A stretch of DNA of 64,000 nucleotides from Denitratisoma oestradiolicum (GTDB taxonomy: Bacteria; Pseudomonadota; Gammaproteobacteria; Burkholderiales; Rhodocyclaceae): NCBI RefSeq assembly GCF_902813185.1, contig NZ_LR778301.1:4104564-4168563 (forward strand). Direction: 5' to 3'. The notes under the pieces were generated by a model. The model worked only from the letters and a program-made list of their open reading frames with translations, was not told where the DNA came from and did no database searches. The position numbers were made by a program, and so were the translations under genes. Below, one piece after another: positions 1-12,283 of this stretch (position 1 is the first letter of the stretch; the number at the start of each line of letters is the position of its first letter).

Positions 1-460
1 AATGGCCGACACGCAGGGGCACCGGGCGGGCCACATAATCCAGGGCCTGGGCCAGGACGACCGGCGCGTGGCGGGCCAGGGAGGAAAGACGATCGTCCCC
101 CGGCGCGGAACCAGGCTCGGGCAGCACCATGTCCAACGCCACCGCACGGGCGCCGTAGCGCCCCAGCAGCACCTCCAGCACATCCGCGAGGCGGTCCCGG
201 GGCCAGGGCCAGGGTCCCAGGCGCTGCAGGCTGGCCTCGTCGATATCCACCAGGGCCAGGCGGTTCTCAGCCTGGTCCGAGGCCAGAAACCGTAATGTCT
301 GATCACGGAACCAAGCATCTGACGCCGCTATCATCGGCAGCGACGAGGGCGACCATTCGATCGCCAGGGTCACCACCACTGCCAGCAGGGCGATGAGGAC
401 ACGCATCAACCAGGAAACTTGATTCCGGCGGAATGGCGAAGCGCGGGGGGGACTTTCCAT
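1..460 (-). CDS. CHASE2-domain sensor protein, N-terminal part
   Basis: This reading frame starts at ATG 458-460 and is open through the left edge of the window, so the C-terminus is missing. A short basic N-terminus is followed by one transmembrane segment (about residues 20-36) and then the start of an extracytoplasmic CHASE2 domain, recognisable from the run ALVDIDEASLQRLGPWPWPR near residue 70. CHASE2 proteins are inner-membrane sensors whose cytoplasmic output is usually an adenylate/guanylate cyclase or a histidine kinase. The output domain cannot be seen here. The gene is divergent from the polysaccharide operon across about 90 bp. Family assignment is secure; the type of output is unknown. 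Confidence 0.75.
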   Translation of the reverse strand, partial: MESPPRASPFRRNQVSWLMRVLIALLAVVVTLAIEWSPSSLPMIAASDAWFRDQTLRFLASDQAENRLALVDIDEASLQRLGPWPWPRDRLADVLEVLLGRYGARAVALDMVLPEPGSAPGDDRLSSLARHAPVVLAQALDYVARPVPLRVGH

Positions 461-549
461 GGGCGACGCGAAAACCTCCGGGAGAGCCAGGAAACGCGGG
501 ATGATGGGGCATAATAACGCGTTTTGTTTGCCCCTCCGGCACACCTCTA

Positions 550-3255
<2,706 letters not shown>

Positions 3256-3256
<1 letters not shown>

Positions 3257-4473
3257 TGGTCATCAGCGTCTCCGGCCTGGGCAAGGCCTACCCCGTCCGC
3301 CAGGGCCCCTGGGTTACCCTGGGCGGCTGGTTCGGCTTGACCCCCCCCCAGCGTCGCTGGGTGTTCCGGGGCCTGGACTTCACCATCGGCCCGGGCCAGG
3401 CCGTTGGCATCATCGGCGCCAACGGCGCCGGCAAGAGTACCCTGCTCAAGGTACTCACTGGCACGGCCCTGGCGACCGAAGGCGAGGCACGGGTCGAGGG
3501 ACGGGTTTCCGCCTTGCTGGAACTGGGCATGGGCTTCCATCCCGACTTCACCGGCCGCCAGAACGTCTTCCTCGCCGGCCAGATGCTAGGGCTGGCGCGT
3601 CCGGAAATCGCCGCCCTCGTGCCCGAGATCCAGGAATTCGCCGAGATCGGCGACTACTTCGATCAGCCCGTACGCACCTATTCCTCTGGCATGTTCGTGC
3701 GCCTGGCCTTCAGCGTCGCCACCGCCGTGCGTCCCGAAGTGCTGATCGTGGACGAGGCCCTGGCCGTGGGCGACATCTATTTCCAGCACAAGTCCTTCGC
3801 CCGCATCCGCCGCTTCAAGGAAGAAGGCACTACCCTGCTCTTCGTCTCCCACGATCCCGGCGCCGTGAAAAGTCTCTGCGACCGAGCCCTCCTCTTGGGG
3901 GACGGCCGATTGCTGATGGACGGTGATCCAGACGATGTCCTCGATTACTACACGGCTCTTATCGCCGAGCGGGAAAACCGCCATGAGCTGGTCAGCGGTG
4001 GTGATCAGTTTCAGGGTCGTTCCGGCAACGGCAAGGCACGCATCGACAGCGTCGAAATCCTGGGAGAAATGGGCGAGGCCCAGGCCCTGCGTGTGGGCGA
4101 TGCCGCCACGCTGCGTATCCGCTTCACCGCCCACGAGATTCTGCCCGACCTAGTGCTGGGCATGCTGATCAAGGACCGCACCGGTTACGACATTTACGGT
4201 ATCAACACCCATCAGCGGCCCCACCTGCCGCCCCTTGGCGACCGGCCGGGGCAGCCGCGCACCCTCGATTTCCGCATCCCAGCCCTCAACCTGGGCGCCG
4301 GCAGCTACAGTGTCACCGTCGCCCTGCACAGCCATGCCGACCACCTGCATGACAACTACGACTGGTGGGAACGGGCTCTGGTCTTCCAGATCGTACCCAA
4401 CCACCGGCATGGTCATTTCGTCGGTGTGACGGCACTCCAGGCTGAGCCGTCGATGGAGGAAACCGCGTCGTGA
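3256..4473 (+). CDS. wzt: Polysaccharide ABC transporter ATP-binding protein Wzt with C-terminal recognition domain
   Basis: This 405-residue protein has an N-terminal nucleotide-binding domain with Walker A GANGAGKST near residue 55 and signature YSSGM near residue 141. Walker B LIVDEALAVGD lies near residue 163 and the H-loop FVSHD near residue 196. Residues from about 265 onward match a Wzt C-terminal beta-sandwich domain, including the WERALVFQI region. In transporters with this domain, it recognises a modified (for example methylated) non-reducing end of the glycan before export. That fits the methyltransferase gene that follows. The start at 3256 overlaps the wzm stop; in-frame upstream sequence is a shadow within wzm. 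Confidence 0.93.
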
Positions 4474-5864
4474 TCCTGCCCAACAATCCTCACGTCGATC
4501 CAGAGGATGTCGAGCGCCAGTTGCGCCAGACCCTGGCCCGTCGCCGCGAGACTCCCCTGCCGGCAGCCCGCCAGCGGCCTCCCGCCCCGCCGGAACCCCG
4601 GTTGTCCTGGCGCCAGCGCTTGAAGCGAATTCCCGTGCTGGGCGCAAGCCTGGTCTTTCTCTATCACCGTTGGCGGCGGATCACCGCACCCGGCATTGGT
4701 CGCCGGGAGCGGATCAAGGCCCTGCCCCTGGTGGGTGACCTGTGCTATTTCCTCTGGGTTCTGGCCGATCTGCCCCGCTTCCGACTTACCACCGCCATGA
4801 GCCTTGATGCCCTGCGCCAGGATCAACAGACCCTCGTGGCCCAGCTCCAGGCGGCGCGTCAAGACCAGCAGGAACAGCATCGTCGCCAGGGGCTCGCCCA
4901 GGAACAACTCCATGCTGAACTGCGCGAATCCGTACAACGGCTGGAGCGGCTCAACCAGAAACTGGCGGAGCGCAACGGCGCCTTGGAGCAGCGCAACGGT
5001 GTCTTGGAGCAGCGCAGCGCCGGCCTCGAGGAAAGCAATCGCCTTCTCGAACAGCGCTTGGCCGCCTGGCAGAGCGCTGGCGAGGAACGCCTGGCCATGC
5101 ACAGTCGAGCCCTGCGTCTGCTTGAACAACGCGCGGCTGCGGACGCGCCAGCCCCATCTGTCGGTGGAGTGGAGGCAGTGGCGGCCCCGGTTCTGGGCAA
5201 CTTCTATCTGGAATTCGAAACCCGGTTCCGCGGGAGCCCCGAATCCGTCAAGGAGCGCCAGCGCCCTTACCTACCCTATCTGCGGGCGGCGGTGGCGGGT
5301 GTCGCCACGCCGCGCTGCGTGGACATCGGCTGCGGCCGGGGCGAATGGCTGGAACTGTTGCGGGAGCAGGGGCTCAACCCCCTGGGGATAGACCTTGACC
5401 CGGGCATGGTGCTGGCCTGCCGTGATCGGGGACTCGACGCCCGCCAGGAGGACGGCATCGCCTGGCTGCGGGCCCAGGCGCCGGATAGCCTCGACCTCGT
5501 CAGCGCCTTCCAGGTGATAGAGCACCTCAGCCTCGACCAGTTCCTTTCCCTGCTGGATGCCACCCTGGAGGCCCTGGCCCCCGGGGGCATCGCCATCTTC
5601 GAAACACCCAATCCCGAGAACCTGATCGTGGGTGCCTGCAACTTCTACTACGATCCCACCCACCGGAACCCCATCCCGCCTCCCGTGGCGGCCTTCATCG
5701 CCGAGCAACGGGGCTTTCCAAGAGTCGAGATTCTGCGCCTCAATCCCTACCCCGATTCCATGCTGCTCGAAGGCGGGGACATCGTCTCTCAGCGCCTGAA
5801 CGGCCTGCTCTACGGACCCCAGGATTACGCCCTGATCGTTGGAAAGCGCCATGCGGATGATTAA
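4470..5864 (+). CDS. Coiled-coil SAM-dependent methyltransferase, probable polysaccharide-modifying enzyme
   Basis: This 464-residue protein starts at a GTG that overlaps the wzt stop (GTGA). It has a proline/arginine-rich N-terminus, then a long Gln/Glu/Arg/Leu coiled coil (about residues 110-225, with repeated LEQRNG units). A class I Rossmann methyltransferase follows, with motif I VDIGCGRGEWLELL near residue 282 and FQVIEHL near residue 345. Coupling to a Wzt that has a recognition domain suggests it adds a terminal methyl cap that stops chain growth and licenses export, as WbdD does in E. coli O9a. No kinase domain is seen, so the cap would be methyl rather than methyl-phosphate. The fold is certain; the substrate is inferred. 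Confidence 0.75.
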   Translation: MILPNNPHVDPEDVERQLRQTLARRRETPLPAARQRPPAPPEPRLSWRQRLKRIPVLGASLVFLYHRWRRITAPGIGRRERIKALPLVGDLCYFLWVLADLPRFRLTTAMSLDALRQDQQTLVAQLQAARQDQQEQHRRQGLAQEQLHAELRESVQRLERLNQKLAERNGALEQRNGVLEQRSAGLEESNRLLEQRLAAWQSAGEERLAMHSRALRLLEQRAAADAPAPSVGGVEAVAAPVLGNFYLEFETRFRGSPESVKERQRPYLPYLRAAVAGVATPRCVDIGCGRGEWLELLREQGLNPLGIDLDPGMVLACRDRGLDARQEDGIAWLRAQAPDSLDLVSAFQVIEHLSLDQFLSLLDATLEALAPGGIAIFETPNPENLIVGACNFYYDPTHRNPIPPPVAAFIAEQRGFPRVEILRLNPYPDSMLLEGGDIVSQRLNGLLYGPQDYALIVGKRHADD

Positions 5865-5925
5865 CGTGGAACAACGAATTGAAACGGCAAGTCAAATTTT
5901 CGATCGCGGTGAGCTGGCATCGTCA

Positions 5926-5946
5926 CCTCCCCCGGAGAGGGGGAGG
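5926..5946. repeat. GC-rich stem-loop between methyltransferase and glycosyltransferase genes
   Basis: Two perfect 8-bp arms, CCTCCCCC and GGGGGAGG, flank a 5-nt loop. A second G-rich run follows at 5951-5963. There is no U-tract, so it is not a convincing intrinsic terminator. It resembles the C/G-rich extragenic palindromes common in betaproteobacterial genomes and lies in the only real gap (about 150 bp) of the polysaccharide operon. It could attenuate or stabilise the transcript. Confidence 0.5.
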
Positions 5947-6011
5947 CCGGAAGGGGGCGGGCCTTGCTGCCTTTCGCGTGTTTTATGGACCGGGGCGGAA
6001 AATTGGCTTCC

Positions 6012-9000
6012 ATGACCGGTAAAGCCATTCACCAGTTTCACCCCAGTTGCGCTCCCGGTGACGGCGTCACCAACGGCATGTTGTTTACTCGCCGGCTGTT
6101 GCGGGACATGGGCTTTGCCTCCGAAATCTACTGCGACCACATCCCGTCCGAGCTGGCCGCCATCGTCCGTCCCCGCCAGGAGCTCGATCCTGCCGCCGGC
6201 GCCTGGCTGCTGGTGCATCACAGCCTTGGCTACGAGGACGACGCCTGGCTTGCGCGTTTCGCCGGCCGCGCCGTGCTGGTCTATCACAACATCACCCCGA
6301 CGGAGATGCTGCCGGCAGAGGGCCCCTGGCGCGACCTGGCCCGCCTGGGCCGCACGCAGCTCACGGCCTGGAAGCCCTGGTTCGCCGGTGCCCTGGGCGA
6401 TTCCACCCTGAATGTCGATGACCTGCGGGTCGCCGGCTACGAGACTCCCCGGGTGCTGCCCCTGCTGGTGGACCTGCACACCCTGCAGACCGCCCCCTGG
6501 GAGGCCGATATCCTCGGGCGCTACCAGGACACCACCAACATCCTTTTCGTTGGCCGCCTGGCGCCCAACAAGCGTCACGACCTCCTGCTCGACGCCTTCG
6601 CCGAATATCTTCATCACGGCGCCGACCCCGCCTGCCTGATCCTGCCGGGCAAGGCCCAGGACGCCGCCTGGCAGACCCATCTGGAAGACCGGGCCGAGGC
6701 TCTGGGCATCCGCGACCAGGTGGACTTCCTCGGCCCTGTGTCTGACAACGTCTTGCGGGGCCTGTACCGGGCCGCCGACGTCTTTTGCTGCGTCAGCGAC
6801 CACGAAGGTTTTGGCATGCCCCTGATCGAGGCCGCCTTGTTCGATGTGCCCGTCCTGGCCCGGGCCGTTAGCGGCGTGCCCGACACCCTGGGCGAAGGGG
6901 GGCTGCTTACCGACAGCGACGATCCCCGAACCCTGGGCGCCCTGATGCACCTCCTGCTGGACGAGCCCGGTCTGCGGCGCCGGGTCCTGGCGGGCCAGCA
7001 GGCCAACCTGACCCGTTTCCATCCCGGAAACCTGGGGGCGGACCTGGCGGATTTCCTCACCGGCCTCGGCCTCGCCGTCCCCCGCCCCCCGGAGCGAGCC
7101 GCTGCCGCCGTTCCCCGCTGGCGCGTGGAAGGCCCCTTCGACTCCAGTTACAGCCTGGCCCTGGTCAACCGCGAGACGGCCCGGGCCCTGGTCCGCCAGG
7201 GACAGACTGTCGCCCTCTCGCCGACGCCGGGCAGCGGCGAGCCGGACCCCGATCCGGGCTTCCTCGCCCGTCATCCCGACATGGCCGCCCTGGTGCATGC
7301 GGCTGGCCGGCCCGGCGCCACCGACGTCACCCTCCGCTTCACCTATCCTCCCCGCTGCGATGCCATGGTGGGCCGGGTGCGCGCCGTCCATGCCTACGGC
7401 TGGGAGGAAACCGGGTTTCCCGCCCGCTATGTCCGCTGGTTCAACCGCAAGCTCGACCTCATCACCGTTCTTTCCCGGGAAGTCCGCAAGACGCTCCAGG
7501 ATGCCGGCGTGCGGGTGCCCATCGCCGTTGTCGGTGCCGGCGTGGACCAATGGGCCGCCCCGGAGAACACAGGCGGGTTGAGCCTGCCCCCCCTGGGCAA
7601 GTCCTATCGTTTCCTGCACATCTCTTCGGCCTTTCCGCGCAAGGGCGTGGACGTGCTCCTCGCCGCCTACGGCAAGGCCTTCCGCGCCGATGACGATGTC
7701 ACCCTGGTCATCAAGACCTTTCCCAATCCCCACAACGACGTCTCCGAACAACTGACCACCCTGCGTCGCCGCGACCCCGGCTACCCGGACGTCGTGCTGA
7801 TCAACGAGGACTGGCCAGACGCTCGCATCGCCGCCCTCTATAGCCAGTGCCAGGCCTTCGTCGCCCCCGCCCGAGGCGAAGGCCTGGGCTTGCCCATGGC
7901 CGAGGCCATGCGCTTCGGCCTGCCCGTCATCACCACCGCCTGGGGCGGGCAGACCGACTTTTGCACCCCGGAAACCGCCTGGCTCATCGACTACCATTTC
8001 GCCCCGTCCCGTAGTCACCTGGACGCGGATCACTCCGCCTGGGCCGAGCCCGACGCGGACCACCTGGCGGCCCTGATGACCGAGGTGCGCCAGGCCCCGG
8101 CCGCCGTCCTGGCGCCCCGGCTGCGGGCCGCCCGGGAGCGGGTGGCACGGGAGTACACCTGGGATCGCATGGCGGAAAGGACCCGCGCCGCCGTGATGGC
8201 CCTGGACCGCCTGCCGGCCTTCCGCCCCCAGCCCCGGGTTGCCTGGGTGTCCTCCTGGAACACCCGCTGCGGCATCGCCACCTATTCCGGTTACCTGTCA
8301 GCCGCCATCCCCGACGACCGCTTGCGCGTCTACGCCAGCCGGGACGGCGACCCTGTGGCCGAGGACAAGCCCAACGTGACGCGCTGCTGGGATACCGGCC
8401 TGCACGGCACCCTGGACGAGCTGAGGGCCGCGCTGGCGCGGGACAAGCCGGAAGCCCTGGTCATCCAGTACAACTACGGCTTCTTCCCCCTGGCCCAACT
8501 GGCCGCCCTGAGCGATGACCAGCACCGGCGCGGCGGGCAGACGCATCTTTTCCTTCATGCCACCCAGGACGTGGACAAGCCCGACTTCAAGGCCTCCCTG
8601 CGGGAAATCGTTCCCGCCCTGGGGCGTATGGACCGCATCTACGTCCATGGCCACGATGACCTGGACCGGCTGCGCGCCCTGGGTCTGGCCACCAACACCA
8701 CCCTGTTCCCCCACGGCATTCCCCTGCCTGAAGGCGTGCCCGATGCAGGCCTGCGGGCCGCCCGGGGCCTGACAGACAAGCGCGTCATCGCCAGCTACGG
8801 CTTCCTGCTTCCCCACAAGGGCCAGCGCCAGTTGCTGGAAGCCTTCGCCCTCCTGGCCGAAAAGCACCCCGACCTGCACCTGGTCCTGAGTTGTGCCCTC
8901 TACCCGGTGGCCGAATCCTTTGCCGAAAGGGAGACCATCGAAGCGATGGCGAAGCAGGCTGGCATCACCGACCGAGTCCACTTGATCACCGACTTTCTGC

Positions 9001-9371
9001 CGGACGCGGAGAGCTTCTCCTGGCTACAACTGGCCGACCTGGTGGTCTATCCCTATCAGCACACCCAGGAATCCGCCAGCGGCGCCGTGCGCATGGGCCT
9101 GGCCTGCGGTCGGCCCGTGGCCGTCACACCCTTGTCCATCTTCGACGACGTGGATGCCGTGGTCCATCGCCTGCCGGGCATTTCCCCCGAACAGATGGCC
9201 CGGGGCATCGAAGCACTGCTGGCCGATCCGGTGCGGCTGGCCTCCCGCCAGGCCGCCGCCGACCGCTACCGGGCCGCCCGAGCCTGGCCCGCCCTTGCCC
9301 GGCGCTTCCTCGACATCGTGGACGCCCTTGCCAACGCCCTGCCGGAACCCGATGATGCAGCCCATGGCTGA
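6012..9371 (+). CDS. Giant three-module GT4-type glycosyltransferase
   Basis: This protein of about 1119 residues contains three consecutive GT-B glycosyltransferase units. The first carries the donor-site pattern DHEGFGMPLIEA near residue 262. The second carries ARGEGLGLPMAEAMRFGLPV near residue 618. The third is more divergent, with HTQESASGAVRMGLACGRPV near residue 1016. Such fusions build repeating D-rhamnan or mannan chains, with each module forming one linkage. Context suggests it polymerises the backbone exported by Wzm/Wzt from GDP-D-rhamnose. The start is uncertain: 6012 gives a family-like N-terminus (MTGKAIHQFHP), while in-frame ATG 5985 and TTG 5964 lie upstream without a better ribosome-binding site. 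Confidence 0.85.
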   Translation: MTGKAIHQFHPSCAPGDGVTNGMLFTRRLLRDMGFASEIYCDHIPSELAAIVRPRQELDPAAGAWLLVHHSLGYEDDAWLARFAGRAVLVYHNITPTEMLPAEGPWRDLARLGRTQLTAWKPWFAGALGDSTLNVDDLRVAGYETPRVLPLLVDLHTLQTAPWEADILGRYQDTTNILFVGRLAPNKRHDLLLDAFAEYLHHGADPACLILPGKAQDAAWQTHLEDRAEALGIRDQVDFLGPVSDNVLRGLYRAADVFCCVSDHEGFGMPLIEAALFDVPVLARAVSGVPDTLGEGGLLTDSDDPRTLGALMHLLLDEPGLRRRVLAGQQANLTRFHPGNLGADLADFLTGLGLAVPRPPERAAAAVPRWRVEGPFDSSYSLALVNRETARALVRQGQTVALSPTPGSGEPDPDPGFLARHPDMAALVHAAGRPGATDVTLRFTYPPRCDAMVGRVRAVHAYGWEETGFPARYVRWFNRKLDLITVLSREVRKTLQDAGVRVPIAVVGAGVDQWAAPENTGGLSLPPLGKSYRFLHISSAFPRKGVDVLLAAYGKAFRADDDVTLVIKTFPNPHNDVSEQLTTLRRRDPGYPDVVLINEDWPDARIAALYSQCQAFVAPARGEGLGLPMAEAMRFGLPVITTAWGGQTDFCTPETAWLIDYHFAPSRSHLDADHSAWAEPDADHLAALMTEVRQAPAAVLAPRLRAARERVAREYTWDRMAERTRAAVMALDRLPAFRPQPRVAWVSSWNTRCGIATYSGYLSAAIPDDRLRVYASRDGDPVAEDKPNVTRCWDTGLHGTLDELRAALARDKPEALVIQYNYGFFPLAQLAALSDDQHRRGGQTHLFLHATQDVDKPDFKASLREIVPALGRMDRIYVHGHDDLDRLRALGLATNTTLFPHGIPLPEGVPDAGLRAARGLTDKRVIASYGFLLPHKGQRQLLEAFALLAEKHPDLHLVLSCALYPVAESFAERETIEAMAKQAGITDRVHLITDFLPDAESFSWLQLADLVVYPYQHTQESASGAVRMGLACGRPVAVTPLSIFDDVDAVVHRLPGISPEQMARGIEALLADPVRLASRQAAADRYRAARAWPALARRFLDIVDALANALPEPDDAAHG

Positions 9372-10305
9372 ATCGGTGCCCATTCTCGTCTCCCTGGTCA
9401 TCCCCGTCTTCAATGAGGCGGAAGGCCTGCCCGCCAACCTGCCCTGGCTGCTGGAACAGGCCGCCGTGCCGGGGGTGGAGTTCGAGGTCCTGGTGGTGGA
9501 CGACGGCTCCCGGGACGCCACTGCCGAAGCCCTTGCCACCCTGGCCTCGGCCGATGCCCGCATCCGGCCCCTCTTTTTCACCCGCAACTTCGGCAAGGAA
9601 GCGGCCATCGCGGCGGGGCTGGACCACGCCCGAGGCGAGGCCGCCATCGTCCTGGACAGCGACCGCCAGCATCCGCCGCAGATGATCCCCACCATGATCG
9701 AACGCTGGCGCCAGGGCTTTGCCGTGGTGGAGGCCTTCAAGCGTCACCGGGGAGAGGCCGACCTGGGCGGCGGCCTGCCGGCCCGGCTGTTCTATCGGCT
9801 ATTCGCCCGCGCCTCGGGCATCGACCTGGCCGGACAGACCGACTTCAAGCTCCTGGACCGCAGCGTCATCGAGACGCTGAAGGCCATGCCCGAACGTCGG
9901 CGCTTCTTCCGGGGCCTGGTGGCCTGGGCGGGCTATCCCAGCGCCCGCCTACCCTTTGACGTGCCGCCCCGGGTGGGCGGTACCAGCCGCTGGCCCCTGG
10001 TCCGGCTGGTGCGCTACGCCGTGGACGGTCTGATGGGCTTTTCCGATCTTCCCCTGCAACTCATCGGCGGTGTGGGCGCCCTGGTGTTGGCCGTGGCGGG
10101 TTTCGCCGGCGTCGTTGCCCTCTACCAGAAGCTGGCAGGCACCGCCCTGGATGGTTTCACCACCGTCATCATCCTGCTCGCCCTGGCCAGCGGCGCCCTG
10201 ATGCTGGGCCTGGGTATCGTCGGCCTCTACCTGGCCCGCATCCACGAACAACTCCAGGGCCGCCCCCCCTACCTGCTGCGCCGACCCGAGGATCGCCAGC
10301 CATGA
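9352..10305 (+). CDS. GT2 polyprenyl-phosphate glycosyltransferase (DPM1/GtrB-like)
   Basis: This 317-residue protein has an N-terminal GT-A domain with EVLVVDDGSRD near residue 50, VLDSDRQHPP (the DxD region) near residue 100, and the family motif QTDFKLLDR near residue 160. Two C-terminal transmembrane helices follow (about residues 230-295). Enzymes of this type move a sugar from a nucleotide donor to undecaprenyl phosphate on the cytoplasmic face. The next genes encode a small flippase-like protein and a polytopic membrane protein, so the three look like a GtrB-GtrA-Gtr style side-chain system. Starts at 9352, 9355 and 9364 are all in frame; GGAA five bases upstream favours 9352. Confidence 0.85.
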   Translation: MMQPMAESVPILVSLVIPVFNEAEGLPANLPWLLEQAAVPGVEFEVLVVDDGSRDATAEALATLASADARIRPLFFTRNFGKEAAIAAGLDHARGEAAIVLDSDRQHPPQMIPTMIERWRQGFAVVEAFKRHRGEADLGGGLPARLFYRLFARASGIDLAGQTDFKLLDRSVIETLKAMPERRRFFRGLVAWAGYPSARLPFDVPPRVGGTSRWPLVRLVRYAVDGLMGFSDLPLQLIGGVGALVLAVAGFAGVVALYQKLAGTALDGFTTVIILLALASGALMLGLGIVGLYLARIHEQLQGRPPYLLRRPEDRQP

Positions 10306-10619
10306 ACGCCTGGGCCTTCGCCCTGCTGGCCGTCGTCCTCAACGTTGGCGCGCAACTGGCCCTCAAGCTCGCCGACGGTCGGCTGCTGTCGCTCCCCCTG
10401 GTCGTCGCCCTGGCCTGCTACGGCGCCAGCTTCTTCCTCACCTTGAAAATCTACGCTGTCAATCCCCTGAGCCTGGCGGCCCCCCTGATGGCGGGCCTGA
10501 CCTTCCTGCTCACCCCCCTGGCCGCCGTGCTGATCCTGAACGAAAGCCTTGGCCTGGCGCGGGTGGGCGGCATCGTCCTGATCCTGGCCGGCATCCTCGT
10601 CCTGACGCGGGCCGGATGA
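10302..10619 (+). CDS. Small four-helix SMR/EamA-like membrane protein, probable lipid-linked sugar flippase
   Basis: This is a 105-residue, almost entirely hydrophobic protein with four predicted helices. The last carries LNESLGLARVGGIVLILAGI, the pattern shared by EmrE and ArnE/ArnF-type half-transporters. It overlaps the preceding GT2 gene by 4 bp and the following gene by 4 bp. Family knowledge and position suggest it flips undecaprenyl-phosphate-sugar to the periplasmic side. A drug-efflux role is less likely in this operon. Confidence 0.7.
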   Translation: MNAWAFALLAVVLNVGAQLALKLADGRLLSLPLVVALACYGASFFLTLKIYAVNPLSLAAPLMAGLTFLLTPLAAVLILNESLGLARVGGIVLILAGILVLTRAG

Positions 10620-12283
10620 AATTGGCATTCCGTGACCCGGGCCACGCGGGCCTGTCGGGCGCCCTGCTGGGAGGACTCTTTTTCCTTGGGGTGTATGGCC
10701 CCCACATTCTCGATCCGCGCCAGATCGCCTGGCTGCTTCACGGCGACCCGGCCCAGCACTACCTGGGCTTTGCCTTCTTCCGCCACGCCCCCTGGACCTG
10801 GCCCCCAGGCCTCATCCCGGGCCTGGGGGGCGGCACCAGCCTGGTCTATACCGACGCCATCCCCCTCCTGGGGTTGCTGTTCAAGCCTCTCTCCCCCTGG
10901 CTGCCGGCGGATTTCCAGTATTTCGGCGCCTGGATGTTGCTCTGCCACCTGCTCCACGGCGCCTTCGCCGCCCGCATCCTGACCCGCCTGGGCTGCGACG
11001 GCACCGCCCGCGCCGCCGCGACCCTGCTGCTGCTCTCCAGCCCGGCCCTGGCCCTGCGCGCCTACGGCCACGAATCCCTGATGGCCCACTGGCTGCTGTT
11101 GGCCGCCATCGACGCCTGGTTGGCCAACCGTCCCGGCCGCCAGGGCCTGCTGCTCTGCCTGGGCGCCCTGATCCACCCTTACTGGCTGGCCCTGCTCGCG
11201 CCCTTCGCCCTGTACCACTGGTGGCGGGCCGGCCGTCCCCTGGTGCCACTGGCGGGAACGGCCCTGCTGCTCATCCTGCTGATGGCGGCGGCGGGCTATT
11301 TCATCGCCCGCCCTGGTCAGTTGGCGGCGGAAGGCTACGGCCACTACTCGGCCAACCTGCTCACCTTCCTCGACCCCATGGACTGGCAAGGTTTCCTGCG
11401 CCACTACGGGCGGCCCACCGATGGCACCGGGGAGTGGTCGCGTCTTCTGCCGCCCCTGGGCCAGGCCACCGCCGGCCAGTACGAGGGTTTCGCCTACCTG
11501 GGGGCCGGTGTGCTGTTGCTGTTGGCCCTGGCGGCGGGCATGGCCTTGTGGCGCCGGTCCAGTGGTTCCATCGGTCCCGCCGGCAAGGCCCTGACCGCAC
11601 TACTGCCCCTGGCCCTCGTCCTGTTCCTCTACGCCCTCTCGGCCCGGGTCACCCTGGGAACCGCCGTCCTCACCGATCCCCAACTGCCGGACGGCCTCCT
11701 CAAGCTGCTCGGCATCTTCCGCTCCACCGGTCGCTTCGTCTGGCCCCTGGCCCTGCTGCTGCCCCTGCTTGCCCTCGCCGTCCTTGCCAGCACTTTTTCC
11801 CGGCGCACCCTGGCCCTGCTGCTGGTCGGACTCTGCCTGCTGCAAGGCGCCGACCTTTCCGCCAAATGGGGCGAATTCCGCCAGCGCTTCGCCTCCGGTG
11901 GTCTTGGCCGGCTACCCGACTTCGAGGCGCCGGCTTGGCAAGCCGCCGCCCCCTGTCGGCATCTGGTGGTGCTGCCGCCCCGCACCGAAGGCGAGGACTG
12001 GATCGCCCCGGCCCTCTTCGCCGCCCGCCACCGGCAAAGTCTGAACGCCGCCTATCTGGCCCGGGCCGATGAAACTGCCCGCCAGCAGGACGAGGCCCGG
12101 CACCGGGCCGACCTGGCCGCCGGCCGGCCGGCCTCCGGCACCGCCTACTGGATTACCGACGAGGCCGCCTACCCCGTGCCCGCCGAGGCCCTGGCCAGCC
12201 GTGTCCTGCGCCTGCCCGTGCCGGTGGGCGAGGGCGGTGGCCAGATTCTGATCTCCCGGGAAAGCCCATGCTCGGCACCCTGA
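10616..12283 (+). CDS. DUF6311-like polytopic membrane protein, possible GT-C glycosyltransferase
   Basis: This 555-residue protein has about ten transmembrane helices and then a soluble C-terminal part from about residue 410. The N-terminal HGDPAQHYLGFAFFRHAPW and the periplasmic TSLVYTDAIPL and YGHESLMAHW segments resemble DUF6311 proteins, which are thought to be GT-C-fold transferases using lipid-linked sugars in the periplasm. An acidic Asp early in the first loop fits a GT-C catalytic site. It overlaps the flippase-like gene upstream and the acyltransferase downstream. I infer addition of a side-branch sugar; no substrate can be read from sequence. Confidence 0.65.
   Translation: MKLAFRDPGHAGLSGALLGGLFFLGVYGPHILDPRQIAWLLHGDPAQHYLGFAFFRHAPWTWPPGLIPGLGGGTSLVYTDAIPLLGLLFKPLSPWLPADFQYFGAWMLLCHLLHGAFAARILTRLGCDGTARAAATLLLLSSPALALRAYGHESLMAHWLLLAAIDAWLANRPGRQGLLLCLGALIHPYWLALLAPFALYHWWRAGRPLVPLAGTALLLILLMAAAGYFIARPGQLAAEGYGHYSANLLTFLDPMDWQGFLRHYGRPTDGTGEWSRLLPPLGQATAGQYEGFAYLGAGVLLLLALAAGMALWRRSSGSIGPAGKALTALLPLALVLFLYALSARVTLGTAVLTDPQLPDGLLKLLGIFRSTGRFVWPLALLLPLLALAVLASTFSRRTLALLLVGLCLLQGADLSAKWGEFRQRFASGGLGRLPDFEAPAWQAAAPCRHLVVLPPRTEGEDWIAPALFAARHRQSLNAAYLARADETARQQDEARHRADLAAGRPASGTAYWITDEAAYPVPAEALASRVLRLPVPVGEGGGQILISRESPCSAP

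Noticed and set aside
2-295. Plus-strand 97-codon frame at the left edge
   Set aside because: It is the reverse of the CHASE2 coding sequence, which has a convincing protein sequence on the minus strand.
5892-8063. Long minus-strand open frame (723 codons) opposite the glycosyltransferase
   Set aside because: It is antisense to a well-conserved three-module GT4 protein, has no recognisable motif, and such long antisense frames are common in GC-rich DNA.
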